Positions 46,950 to 59,110 of a DNA stretch of 60,000 nt are shown here, piece after piece. Position numbers and translations under genes: made by a program. The stretch comes from Apostichopus japonicus (taxonomy: Eukaryota > Echinodermata > Holothuroidea > Aspidochirotida > Stichopodidae). The DNA is taken from the NCBI RefSeq assembly GCF_037975245.1, contig NC_092580.1, positions 30,374,001 to 30,434,000 of the forward strand. Direction: 5' to 3'. A model generated the notes under the pieces. It saw nothing but the letters and a program-made list of their open reading frames with translations. It had not been told where the DNA came from and ran no database searches. The stretch's first letter is position 1. Every line of letters starts with the position of its first letter.

Positions 46950-47362
46950 ACGGGGCTCAACGAATGTGACGTCACAGGCGACGACACAGATATCACCGTG
47001 GGTAGATTGGAAGATAATTTATCTGGTATTCCAGTTTTATCAAGGAAAGGACTAACCTACAGAAATTTTTACTGTGCTCTCTGTCATGGAGAGGATTTAT
47101 CCGACCTTTCACCTTGGTCATTCGAGGCTCAAGATTGTGAAGACAGTGATATTTTTAAAACAGCTTTGAACCTGACCGTTAAAGATCAAATCTCTCTACT
47201 GAGAGAACAATGTCAAAGCTTGTCCTTCCTTCCACCTTCAGATCATCCATTTTACGTGTTATCTGTAACACCTTGTTTTGAAATTACCGATGACGTAATC
47301 GATACATGTGACGACAACACAACTAGCGAGGATATCAGACACAAATGTTCGACCATAGCAGT
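46950..47362 (+). pseudogene. receptor copy 2, exon 2 middle part up to the frameshift
   Basis: Same frame as the start of the exon; aligns with copy 1 until AGCAGTTCC, where one base is missing. Beyond that the ancestral frame is the +1 neighbour. Confidence 0.85.
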
Positions 47363-49171
47363 TCCATTTCGATTGGAGGGTACTTCAAAAATACCTTCTG
47401 TGTTGAATGTTACTATTCTTCTCGTAAATATATCGACTACGAGGTTTTAGAGTTTTGTACAGCATTTAACCGCGTAGAAGAAATTCCGCCCGTTTTCTTG
47501 GCGCCGTGTCTCATAAACTTTGAAACCGGTGAAATCATATGTCCAACACCTGAACCTCCCCCACCACCCCTCGTACCAATTTCTATAACCTTTAATTTTG
47601 GTGGTAATTCTGGTGGTATATCCATCACAAAAAACAATGAAAGGATCCAAGAAATATCTGTGACTTGTAACGTTGGACAGGTTTTTGATCCACTCGAGGC
47701 TAAGTGCAAACTATTAACATGTCCTAGTGGTTACGTCCTGAGAAGTTCACTATGCGTACAACTGCCAAATATTACTACAAATTCGTCAGAAGAATGTAAT
47801 CACTATTCTATACATATGAAAGCTGACAACGTAAACTTTATCAACAATTCTTGTTTGGAGAACATGGAAATAACTTTTAATTGCCTACCAGCGGATTTGG
47901 TATTACTTTTACAAGCAAACATGGAACATTACAATACATCATGCAGAATGACGAGCCAAGTACAGGTTGTTTTAGAAGTTGTCACGACTTCTTTAGAAAT
48001 AATTGGAAGTCTCTTGGCAAAAGCTGGCAGTACATCTTCGCAAAATTCAGATGCATGCAAAAGTTTGAACATTGTGGAGTTTTTGGCGTACTGTCCATCC
48101 AAAGTGGAGGACCCGACCCTATATTGTAATTCGGAATGGTACAGTGAACCCCAGTGGAGTACATCTGGTAATATTACTGCTGGAATTCTTTTCCAAAATT
48201 CATCGGAAACTACTGACGTATCTCAAATAAAGATTCGACATTTATTTCAATTTTCATCAACACATGGTAACATCTCATCAGAGGACATTTTAGTACAAAG
48301 ATGCGTATTTAACTCTAGTGAAGTATCATCATGCCCGATGATTACACTCGATTCAAACGTCTTTCTCCCTTTGGAAAACGAGTCCAGTGTTTTAGTATAT
48401 GCGGCGAATATATCGATTCAATTTACTCCAGATATGTTTACAATACAACAAAATGGTGACATACAGGTGTGTAACTTTTTGGAAGCCTCTGGCACCGTTG
48501 TGACTTATAGGTTTTTGCCTCAATATTCCCAAACACAAAGTATCCTGAGCACGGTTGGTATTTTTCTTTCGGTGATTGCACTGCTTTTAACATTGATCAG
48601 CTACTCCGTATTTCCTACATTAAGAACCAGACTAGCAAACATTATAATCATGAACCTTTGTGGTTGCCTTGTAGTGGCTCAGTTACTACTTATCTTCGCG
48701 GGTATTTCTACACTTCATCGTACCTTATGCTCAGTAATATCTGGTCTTGGACATTTCTTTTGGCTGACTGCCTTCTCGTCTAGCTCAATATTAGGTTTTC
48801 TTATGAATCAGACTTTCAGTCTCAGAAACCAAACATTAAGAGGTGTAAAACCTTCCAGAAAGTCAATATGTCTTTTCATACTACTGTGCTTTGTTTTGCC
48901 AAGTATCATCAGTGGGACGTTACTGATTATTTACTCTGTGGATGAAGATGGCATTTACGGAATAGGGTATGGTTCTAACTCAGGATGCTGGATTGGTGGA
49001 CCAAAGATAAACTTGTATGCCTTTGGTATTCCGGTGGCAGTGAGTGTTGTCATAAATATGATATTCTTCATACACATAACCGTCTCAATTTGTATTCAAA
49101 AGAGAAGTAGTCGGAGAATCAGAAAGACCAAGGAGGAAAGCCACTTACGTGAATTGGTGATTTATTCAAAG
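47363..49171 (+). pseudogene. receptor copy 2, exon 2 distal part (ectodomain end, TM1-TM5)
   Basis: Open in the ancestral frame, with the CPTPEPPPPP segment, Cys-rich ectodomain remainder, juxtamembrane TYRFLPQYSQ, and five helices. Contains the ~380 bp (about 48760-49142) missing from copy 1. Ends at AAG/GTGAGA, phase 0. Confidence 0.88.
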
Positions 49172-49848
49172 GTGAGAAGTTTGGCAGATTTCTTTACCCC
49201 CTTCTTCTCATAATGTGCCAATGACATCCAATAACTACCTTACCAGGATACGTTTGAATATATATATATATGATACAACCACAATTAAACATTAAAAACG
49301 CTGTTATGTGGATATTATTTCGAGAAACCGAGTTCATATGTCTTATGCTCATAGTGCCTGTAAATTAGTTTGAACAGTGTGAGAGATACCGCTGGCTTGT
49401 TTTTTTTTTAATTTAGTGTCTACTGATGTCAATGATAACGACTCACGGGCAATCTAACTAGAATTACACCAAACTTTCAAAACCTTACAGTGCAGGAAAT
49501 TACAAGAGATTCCGTCCAAGTTTGTTTAATTACAGAGCTCATGCACAAGTGACTAAACATGTAATTGCTGAATAGTAACGATGTTATTTTTGAAAGCATT
49601 ATCCTTACAACTACCTGACTTTAAATAGAAACGAAAACCCCAAACAAACCCACAAACAAACAAACGCATTACCCAAAAGAATTTTGAAATGCCATACATC
49701 TAGGAAAACAGGCATCGATTGCATAATTTACTTTTTTGTTTTGAATTGTATATAAACAATTCAATTATGCCAAGTTGGTCACTACTTGAAGCTCATAGGC
49801 TATTATTAATTCATTAAATGTGATTTGGTTATATTTTTGCTTCTTCAG

Positions 49849-50118
49849 ATATTCATAATCCTAGGGTTAACCTGGGTCACTGGCTTTGTTGCTGCGTTGT
49901 TTGATGAACCTTGGCTATGGTATCTCTTTATCATATTCACGTCATTGCAAGGACTTTTTATTTTTCTTGCCTTCACTGTCAAATCCGAAATTTGGGGGAT
50001 GTGGAGGAAGCGGCTGGGCATGTCTTCTGACTCGCACATTTCATCTTCACAAGGTGTGTATTATCAACCTGGAAAAGGAAGACAGACATCTGGATTAACG
50101 GCCACATCAACAGTGTAG
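49849..50118 (+). CDS. receptor copy 2, exon 3 (TM6-TM7, C-tail)
   Basis: 270 nt, phase 0, three base differences from copy 1 over the whole exon. Encodes TM6, a short third extracellular loop (FDEPWLW) and TM7, then a 30-residue tail. Confidence 0.88.
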   Translation: MFIILGLTWVTGFVAALFDEPWLWYLFIIFTSLQGLFIFLAFTVKSEIWGMWRKRLGMSSDSHISSSQGVYYQPGKGRQTSGLTATSTV

Positions 50119-50189
50119 CACCTGTCACCTGTACTATGCCTGTACTATATTACCTGTACATTGCGTGTGAATCGCTGCTTGTGTATATC

Positions 50190-50190
50190 T

Positions 50191-50241
<51 letters not shown>

Positions 50242-50311
50242 AACACATATATACATAAACATACATAAACATATACATAAACATGTTTATATATATATAT
50301 ATATAAACACA

Positions 50312-50362
<51 letters not shown>

Positions 50363-50600
50363 ACATATATATATAAACACATATAAACACACACATATAT
50401 ATATAAACACACATATATATATATATATATAAACACACATATATATATATATAAACACATATATATAAACACATATATATATAAACACATATATATAAAC
50501 ACATATATATAAACACATATATATAAACACACATATATAAACACATATATATATATATATATATAAACACATATATATAAACACATATATAAAAACACAT
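50190..50600. repeat. TA microsatellite with ATAAACACATAT minisatellite
   Basis: TA runs alternating with AAACACATATATAT units. Gives spurious Tyr/Ile/Cys/Val open frames on the minus strand. Occupies the same position as the TA tracts after receptor copy 1. Confidence 0.95.
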
Positions 50601-51926
50601 ATATATTGGCTAGGTGAGACCTGCTCATCATGTTATCAGATAAGATTGTTTGTTACGAAAATGCCATTTTAATGATATCATCTTACAGTCAGCTGACAAG
50701 CTTGCGAAATATGATCTTGGACATACTGTGTCAGTTCAAAACATCATTATATTGTTTTACCTAAGAGAATATCTGAAATTAGAAGGGTTAGAAGCCATGT
50801 TTTCTGCTCTCTAAATTTGTAAATAAGAAAAGGGAGAAAGTGAAGAAAGAAGATTGATATTATTTGCAGTAACAAATCCAATCATGTATAGAAACAAACT
50901 GCTATCAAGGTTGTATATTTCCACTTTCAATGGGCAAATATCTAGTTGTGTGTCTTACTCTCTACTAGTATAACTACTAAGTTATCACTGTATTAAAACT
51001 AGCAGTAATAAATAGGTATAGGCTATATTTTGGCTAACATATTGTTTTATGTAAGTTTCAAGTTGTACCAATAATGTGTATACCACAATATTTGATCAGT
51101 TGAAATGTCTCCAATGAATTCTAAAAGTACTGAATATGAGAAGCCTTGTTTTCTGCGCGTTAAATTTGTACATGAACCAAGAGAGAAAGTGAAAATAGAA
51201 GTAGAATGATAGTATCTGTAGTACCAAATCCAATCATGTATAGAAACAACCTGCCATTAAGGGTGCATATTTCCACTTTCAATGTGCAAATGTCTAGTTT
51301 TGTGTCTTACTCACTACTAGTATAACTATTAAGTTACGGTTGTATTAAAGCAGTAACAACTAGGCATAGGCTATATCTAATTGCTATGATAGAAACGTAG
51401 AATTCAACTCAGGTAATGGTGATAACACATTTTGTTGCGACTGCGATGACAGTCGTTTTGTCAAGTAGGCCTATATAGGCTTAACTGATTTGAAACTTCT
51501 AATTAAGCTGCTGAAGATGAAACACGACGGAGTCCTTTTTGTGCTTTCCAAGCAAATGACGATGAAGATTAAATGTTTGTGGTAAATGTATATGCATCCT
51601 TTTTGAGGTTATGAACTGATGAATTATAATATTTTATGACAACTTAAAACTGTGCAAATGTGAGTCACCATGTATCACTGTAGACATTTGAGAAATGTAA
51701 AAACTTAGAAACAGGGTGTCAATCATTATTAAACGACATAAATCATTGAAAACCTATAACCATTGCATTGGGAGGTGGGGTAGAGGGAGGGCGTGGGGAG
51801 AGTTGGAAATCTATAGAGGCTCTCTATGTCTTCTTCCATCTTGATCTTTGTTTTGCAAGCATGGTTCTACCTGTGTCTACTAGGACAATCTAATACGTCC
51901 ATAGAAAATAGTCAGAAAACACAGAT

Positions 51927-52955
51927 GCTGATGCCGGTTGCGAGTATGATTTTATTGAAATTTTTATCTCAATACATTACATGTATAGAGATATTGTAAC
52001 AGTAAGTGGGACTCTCTCTTCTCTTAAAAAAAAATAATTCAGCGTCTTCATACAAAGTTCTTTTTCTCTGGAATTTCCAGAGCAAGCATATATCATATAG
52101 GCCGACAAAAGTTACTATTTTTTATTCGAGAATTTTATCTCATTCTATGACTTTTTCACCGATTTATGTCCAAATCGGGCTGAAAAACAGTTTTTGCGAG
52201 CCTTTTTTGCACACGCTCCGAAACTTGTGTTATTGCGCAATCGTTAAACACTTCGCAAAAGCGGTGAAATGCATTGTAGGAGCTTAGCCCATCACTATAT
52301 TTTAGTACACTGCGGCTTGGATATCGTCAGAAAATCCGTTTTAATACATATTCATAAAGCAGCAATCGAATTGCTTCAAGCAAAACTTTGAACAAAAGAA
52401 GTTGAATATTCATTAAATATCTGTTTGCGACGATGTCGGACTCACAATGTGGATGAAATTCGGAAATTTCTTCGCCTCGGCTTGAAAAATAAAAACGAAA
52501 CGCAAGTAAAATCCTTTCATCTTTCGAATTGCACATTTTCCGTTTTCAAGAAAGTACCACTTCCATCGTCCGGTCGATTGTTTAAAACAAGTTGATTTGA
52601 GGCTAAATTCGGAGTTTTTTCAGCATTCTGGGTTGAATTAAAGTGACATTTTTAAGGTTGCACTTGTTAACGGGCATCAACGTATCCTATCGTGGTTAAT
52701 TGCATGTGTACATGTATATGCACGTTACCATAGTGTGTAGCCTAGGGTTGTAGTTTTAAGTATTCTATAGTGCAATGTATTCATATTACGGGACCGTGTG
52801 TTTATGAATTATGATGATTGCTTTCAAGACATTGTTTACGAATACAATGTCGTTGCCTTGAATTTTGGAGGACCTAAGCAGCAAGTAGTAGTTGGGTAGT
52901 GATAGTACAACTACACAATACTAAGCCTATGCTGGTATTATTAGTTTACTACTGA
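51927..52955. other. intergenic, no gene seen
   Basis: After the end of unit 2 similarity I see no repeat family or exon. The open frame at 52006-52287 has no domain I recognise. Confidence 0.5.
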
Positions 52956-52963
52956 CTAGAACT

Positions 52964-54112
52964 TAGTGTTTGCACGGGTTATCCGGGTACCCGCCCGACG
53001 CGATACTACCCGGTTCCTAATTTATTACCCGAATCCTACGTAGTGTGATTTAAAAAAAAAGAAAAAAGTGGCAAATCGACAGTTAGGCAGATTTCCCATT
53101 GACTTAGTGTGGTGTTAGGCTACCATGTGGTCGAAAATAACTGCAATTACGAAGGTACCCGCCCGACGCGATACTACCCGGTTCTTAAATTATTACCCGA
53201 ATCCTACGCAAATTGTTTTTTTTTTTGGCAAACCGATGGTTAGGCAGATTTCCCGTTGACTTAGTGTGGTGTTAGGCTACCATGTGTCGAAGATAACAGC
53301 AATAACGAAAGAATTCCATCGATATCTTATAACTGCGTCACAATTTCAGCGGTATAGGCTAGATTTCCCCCATTGACTTAGTGTGGTGTTAGGCAACCAT
53401 GTGGTCGAACGTAACAGCAATTATGAAAATATCCATGGATATCTTATAACTGCGTCACAATTTCAGCGAATAAACAGATGGTAAGACCTAGCTAGATTTC
53501 TCATTGAATTAGTGTGGTGTAAGGCTACCATGAGGAAGAAATTATTATATATTCATTCGTTTAATTCATGGAAGGAAAGGCTGACAAGGAATTTTACGAG
53601 ATGTTTACGGATTATAGACGGCATAACTAAAACATAATAATAGCAAGTGGCTGTTTACTAATCGTTTATGCCAAATGCGATCAAATTGCGCGAATCGCGC
53701 AATCTCTCGGCTAATGCGAACCCTGGGCCTGCATAATAGATAGTAGTAGTTACAACTGTTTACGAGCTAAATTGAATATTTATATGGTGTGATCAATAGA
53801 CGTGGAGAGCAAACATAAGCAGCGACGGAAGTGCGATGTTAGTAGTAATGTTAATTATATGAAGTTATTAACAAGTTAATGAAAGAAACAATAGCAAATA
53901 GAAATTATTGAGGAAGGTTTTATACCTTATCTTACACCTACGTTTTTGAACATGAAAACATTGTCAGTAGAGAAAATGATTCATTTATAATAGCATCCAA
54001 TATGTCATTTCATTAAAATCGTGATACTCATTTTTTTCCGGGTATCCGGATACCCGACGGGTAACGGCTCTCGGGTACCCGGTTCCCGATTTTTGGACCC
54101 GTGTAAACACTA
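52964..54112. mobile_element. hAT-like element, 1.15 kb, with internal repeats
   Basis: Ends TAGTGTTTGCACGGGT and the complement of TAGTGTTTACACGGGT; identical 8-bp duplication CTAGAACT (52956-52963 and 54113-54120). TAGTG ends plus 8-bp duplications fit hAT. The left part has GGGTACCCG-rich sequence repeated at about 52989 and 53154, and a TGACTTAGTGTGGTGTTAGG unit repeated four times (about 53098, 53256, 53372, 53505). No transposase frame. Unlike the CAnnGGCG elements it has no G-run. Confidence 0.88.
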
Positions 54113-54120
54113 CTAGAACT

Positions 54121-57100
54121 GTCACTGGTGGTTTTCAGCACTGGCAATACCTTCATGCCCAGTACATATAATATATTAAAAAAGTATATATATTAAAAAA
54201 GTACTGCCTTGGTCGGCTCTGGTTAGTACGAAGTATAGTTTTACCCTTGTGTGATTTTATCCGGTGTACCCAGACACATAGGCCCACCTGCTAATTCTGG
54301 ATAAAGTCACTGTAGGCTACATTACAGGTTGGTCGAGTCAGTGACAAGTTAACATTGGTTCTCTTCTTTCCCCAATGGATAAGTGTGCACTGAATTTTCG
54401 TACAGTGCTTGCAACGCATTTTGGCAGTATTCTTTTGTTTGTGAATTCATATTGCAGTTAATTTTTTTTTGGTTATGCATCTGCCTATTTCACTTTGTTT
54501 CGAAGTTCTTCACCCTGTAATGCTGTATGTTTCTGTCATTTTCAGAGAGAAAATGCATTTACAAGTTCCACTACAACGTGTTATGTAATATGGGCTTGTT
54601 GTTGGGCTCTTTCATTTTCAGGACTCTTTCTGCATCTGCAGGTTGGATTCTCCTATGTGGGCGCTTGGGATATAGTAACTTTTGGACTTCTTAATTTATT
54701 TCAGTACTTTTCACGCCCTTTCATTCATTGCCTTGATTCAATAAACTTTGATTAACCTTGAAAAAACACATTCCTGTTATATTCTTTTGCACTAAATCGT
54801 ACATTCACATTCACCAGTGTGAAGAAAAATTAACAAGAAGTTCCTACATAAGATGTGCATTTCACGTTTCCGAAAATACTTTGCAATTCATCACGAAGAT
54901 AAGCTGATTGATGTCTAGAAAATACATCATAAACTATATGACCAAATAGTCCAACAGAGACTGACCCAAGATGAAGGATACCACATAAAAAACAAGTTCT
55001 TAAATATTCTATGACATTACTAAACCTTGCAACGCCGTTCTTTCGACACACATGCAATGGGCGCTAAAGGCAACCCTCACAGGATGAAGTGTAACCTGCA
55101 GAGACTTTTCGTGGCAAAGTAGCGTAAATGCAAGTTCTGTATTTGTTGTACCATGATTGATATTGATATTTGTAGAGACAGAGCAAAGATATGAAACTTT
55201 TGCCCGAAGTTTGAGTCCCTGAAATTGGAGTGGGCAGTCTTTCCCCTGTCCCCCGCCTCTTACGTCTATGACTTTGTGGTCTTTGTATCTAGTAAAGGGC
55301 CTAACGTAAGATTGTACATTATTGGGGAGATGCTAGGATTTTTGGTTGCTTGCTGGGAGCACAGGAACCTACATGCAGTCAGGTTGGCGTGTGTGGTTGG
55401 GTTTGTGTCTCTTTTAATGAAGCGAGCATTGGGAATAGAAACAATGGAAACGTGATTACAACAAATGGAATAAACTTCGTACTCGGTATTGAGATTCACA
55501 TTAGTGAATAATAGAAAATCATATTGTGAAGGTCAGTTGAGGTCAGCATGCACATAAAAATCTGGAAACCTTACTGTTAAACGTACACACAAACTCCAAA
55601 AGTAAAGCATGAATGCACTTGATGGTTGATGGGTAGGTCTTTATTAGTGCAAGAAGCTTTGCTGATCATTGAAAATATTATAAGTAATGTTCAATGCTTA
55701 AAAATGTTAGAATTAATTGTTTTTAGTGTTACTGGTGCATGTTCTTATGTCAAATGTGATGTTAAAGGAATCACAAAGCCAATTGACGTTCTGATTGGTT
55801 CTTTGTATGTATAATAATCACAGCACTTACTCAGACACATACTCTACATGAGGATAATATTATACTGTGTATAGGCTGACCCGGTAACCACTACACTGCC
55901 AGATAACAAATTTACAACTTCCTTATCTTGCTATCACACAATTGACTTTCAATGTCCACACTTCTGAAACTTTGTGTGAGATCTGTCTACGTTTCTACCC
56001 TGTTTCCCTTTCTCTTTCGTTCTCTCTCTCCTCTCTCTCCACCCACCTCTCTCTCTCTCTCCCTCTGTCTGTTCTCATTTTGCTTGGGGTGGAGGGCGTC
56101 CGCCCCATCGCCCCCTGGCTACCCGCTTGAAGAAGGTCACTATACTCTTAACTGATAACTGGTGTGTTCTGTACTCATACGGTGTCCAATACATAAACGT
56201 ATCGTTCACACTTTGTCTACAAAAGCCTATGCATTTCTTTATAATCGAGTGATTCATTTTTTTTCAGTAAAATTTGTTATTTTCATATCAAATTTAGAAT
56301 TTGGAAAAACTTAAAAAAAAAAACATGCTAGAGCGATGGGATTTTGACAATTGGGTTCAGTTTTCTCCCTATCAATTGTTTTTCTTAAGTTTTGGTCTGG
56401 ACTATTCAACAGTACAATTAATGTTTAATCTATCTTATTGTCTATGATTCAAATAGATTTGTATATGAAGCTCAGTTTCATCGATTTAGGCTTTATTCAT
56501 TCAGCCACAACAACACTGTCTGTCCACTGAGCGCCATAGTCCATCGGTTTTATTACATTAATCGGCTTAAGTCTGTAAATTCATTGCAAACAATTTTTTG
56601 GTCAAGCCAATTGTAACGACTGATCAGTTTGTGTGAGTTCATACGTGCGATATTGAAATTACGTAATATTTGATGCTGCAGCTTCCAAAGAACAACATCA
56701 CATTAACTTTGAAGGGTATAAAGTGGTATAAATTATAAACATACACATGGTATAAAAAGCATGGTAGCAGGTTACCTCGTTGGGTAGCATGGGTGTTGAA
56801 GGGAGGCATGGGTGTTGAAGAGAGGGACATGGTGGGCCCCGTAGCGATGACAGAAAGCAAACTAATAGGATAATTGTTAACATGAGATGCAATTTGGCTT
56901 GTATTAATTTGAGAACTGCCATCAATAACGGATTAACTTCAACCGCGAACTAGTTTACCTGAGCCTTCAAATGTAGTGTGTGTACTTCTTCATAATTACA
57001 GTGACCGAAATTCATTGATTATCATGAACGAAGAGTTCGAAGATGTATTGTTTAAGTTTGCCTCTGTGTGCAACATTAAAAGGGTTTTGGAAATCTCCTC

Positions 57101-57440
57101 TCAGACCACCAGAAGGTTAATAATCTTTCAATTTCTTAAACTGATCGTATTGAATATGTAGTATTTAGTTCAAAGACTAAAAGATGTACCGTGGCATGGC
57201 GGAAAGTTTTGCCTGTCGTAGTAGAGATCAATTTCCTCACTTCTCGGTAATGAGTTTACCATTTGTTGCTGTTTAAACTGCGCATGCAAGGTTTCGTCAC
57301 ATTTGTTCACACCATATATTAAAACGGGTTATCTAAAAGTTGATACCTTGTAGTTGCCAATCTATGCTCCAATGTGTTTTGGACATGTAAGTCCTAAAAT
57401 CATAAAAAACCTTTATATTTCATCTCCTACCTCTCCTCTT
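54121..57440. other. intergenic, transposon debris
   Basis: A C-run/CCCCCGCCTCTTACGTCTATG stretch at 55240-55270 is an isolated right end of the CATAGGCGTAGGAG class. A pyrimidine (CT)n tract lies at 56004-56075, followed by a GGGCGTCCGCCCC palindrome. TTCAATAAACTTTG near 54737 could be a poly(A) signal but I cannot attach it to an exon. One exon-like stretch at about 57002-57116 is flanked by TTACAG and GGTTAA but is unassigned. Confidence 0.45.
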
Positions 57441-57800
57441 CTCAAAGTTGTTTCTTTCTTCTCTTCATCACTTGTCTACTAATCCCCTTACATCTATCTC
57501 TTTTGTGTTCACCTTGCTCATTAACCTGTCTGTATTCTGTTCGTGTATTTGTCCCCTTTTACTATTACTTGTTATTCAGCCTAAGAAGAAGATGCTGGTA
57601 GGACCGAAACGTCAGCCCAACGTACTTTTATACAAGATAAGAAGTCAAAATTTTGAGATTTGGAGACTTTTTTCCCCCTCCTATGTCCTTATTGAGCCAC
57701 GGTCCGTACACTTCCACTTGTTTCAAAGATTGATTCGTAAAACTTGGCAAAATAAAATTAGATTATTTTCATATTTTCTGCATCGCTTCATACCTTAGAG
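57440..57800 (+). mobile_element. possible Penelope-type terminus
   Basis: At about 57581-57620 the sequence CCTAAGAAGAAGATG then GGACCGAAACGTCAGCC resembles the CTGAtGA...GAAACGtC motif common at the ends of animal Penelope-like elements. No coding part is recognised, so this is a weak call. Confidence 0.35.
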
Positions 57801-59110
57801 AAATAGATTTTACAATCCTCCTTTAATGTGTTAATCAGAGCACCGATACGGGTTTCCTATTGGGGGGGGGGGGGCAAGACAGCCCGAGGCCAACGGCTGT
57901 CAAAAGTCATTGCTTTGAAAATTATTGCCCACGCCCCACCTAACTCCATCCCGGTGTCGGTGGCTCTGTAAATGTCATTTCAAAATCTAGTACATATATG
58001 CTTGGTTTCATTACAATGTCGCTTTGTTCATGGAGTTATTTCGTTCAATGTTATTTTGCTTTGTTTCCATATCCTCGGAACTAGACCAATATATGGAGAA
58101 AAAATCTTTTCAACTTATCCTATTTTAAAGGTGTGTTAGTTTTCCCATACAAGAATACCAGATATTACAACCAAGAGATTTTATTACGACCGCCCTCTCC
58201 CCAGTTTGGCATAAAGGTTAGACCATGCTTGTCGCATATAAACGCAGTACCTGGGCTGTAAAAAAGCGCAGTATCGACGGATCCTGCATGATAGGGAGTT
58301 AATCCATAGACTGACGTCCCATCTGCCTTTCCCTAAATTTAGAAACGCATTTGAATGGCTCTCATCCACTCACGTTGTTGAAACCGGTTGACCGAGAACT
58401 GTATGGTCCGAAATGTTGGGAAACTTACCAGCTTTGGGATCACATCACAATTAATCTTTTGTTTCAAATTGCGTCTATTAATCTGTAAATATACCAAAAA
58501 ATCATCACGACCATTTAATTGCAAATTCGAATAGATGTGGCTTGAGGATCAGAGAGCTATATAATAATAATACAATAATATTCATATGCTTGATATGTAC
58601 TGCCGCTATTTGTTCTTTTTAATTCGTTGTTTTTGCGTATATAGACCTCTACCATACTAGTTTAAGAATGACAGCAATGGGATCAGTTAATGTTCTACTT
58701 GACGTCAAAAACACATACAGGTCATATAACAGTTTTTTGGCTTCAGGTTTTATCACAGAAGTGTATGAGCGGAAGCAAGTTTTTAACTTTTTAACTAAGT
58801 TGCGTTCCAAAAAAATTGAGCAGATTCGTCCCTGGGACGCACGTTTCAAAATCCTAGTAAATCACTGGTTCGTGAACCGTGATTGGTTTATGTTCGATAT
58901 CAGATAACGATATTACGAATATTTTATTCCTGACGGTCTTCTTTTCACCACATGTAAAGTTGAGTTGCAACACTGATAATGGTTATCAGACCAGTTGTAA
59001 AAGCTGGCGCCTAACGTTTTGTTTTCGATCATAATCGTAACCTTTGCTTTCATGATGGCATATGCGTGTATGCGTTTGTGACGCCCAGCTTGTGTGTAGA
59101 AGAACCACAT
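57800..59110. other. intergenic, no gene assigned
   Basis: A 14-nt G-run at 57860 followed by CAAGACAGCCCGAGGCC looks like element debris. The open frame 58668-58907 has acceptor-like TATAG upstream but no recognisable domain. Confidence 0.45.

Larger units (their letters stand above)
45652..50118 (+). pseudogene. somatomedin-B/7TM receptor, copy 2, ectodomain broken
   Basis: Exons 45652-45757, 46675-49171 and 49849-50118, with the same phases as copy 1. Two lesions relative to copy 1: a TGG to TAA change creating a stop at 46947-46949, soon after the somatomedin-B domain, and a 1-nt deletion near 47362. Downstream, the frame is open to the exon 2 donor (GTGAGA at 49172) and encodes a stretch that with exon 3 gives seven TM helices: TM1 about 48540-48610, TM2 48635-48710, TM3 48735-48810, TM4 48865-48930, TM5 49005-49090, intracellular loop 3 rich in Arg/Lys, then TM6-TM7 in exon 3. 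Conserved TM6 GLTWVTGF and extracellular-loop-2 CWI fit class B/adhesion receptors. A full-length product is not possible as written; an internal start giving a short 7TM protein is conceivable. Confidence 0.87.
45288..51926. repeat. segmental tandem duplication, unit 2
   Basis: Same order as unit 1 but without its large insertions. Useful as an outgroup: it shows empty sites for the LINE, for the Penelope/hAT cluster and for the inverted repeat at 29671-29704. Confidence 0.9.

Noticed and set aside
57002-57116. Possible internal exon (acceptor TTACAG, open frame, donor-like GGTTAA)
   Set aside because: Codon use looks plausible, but GTTAAT is a weak donor and I recognise no domain or neighbouring exon.
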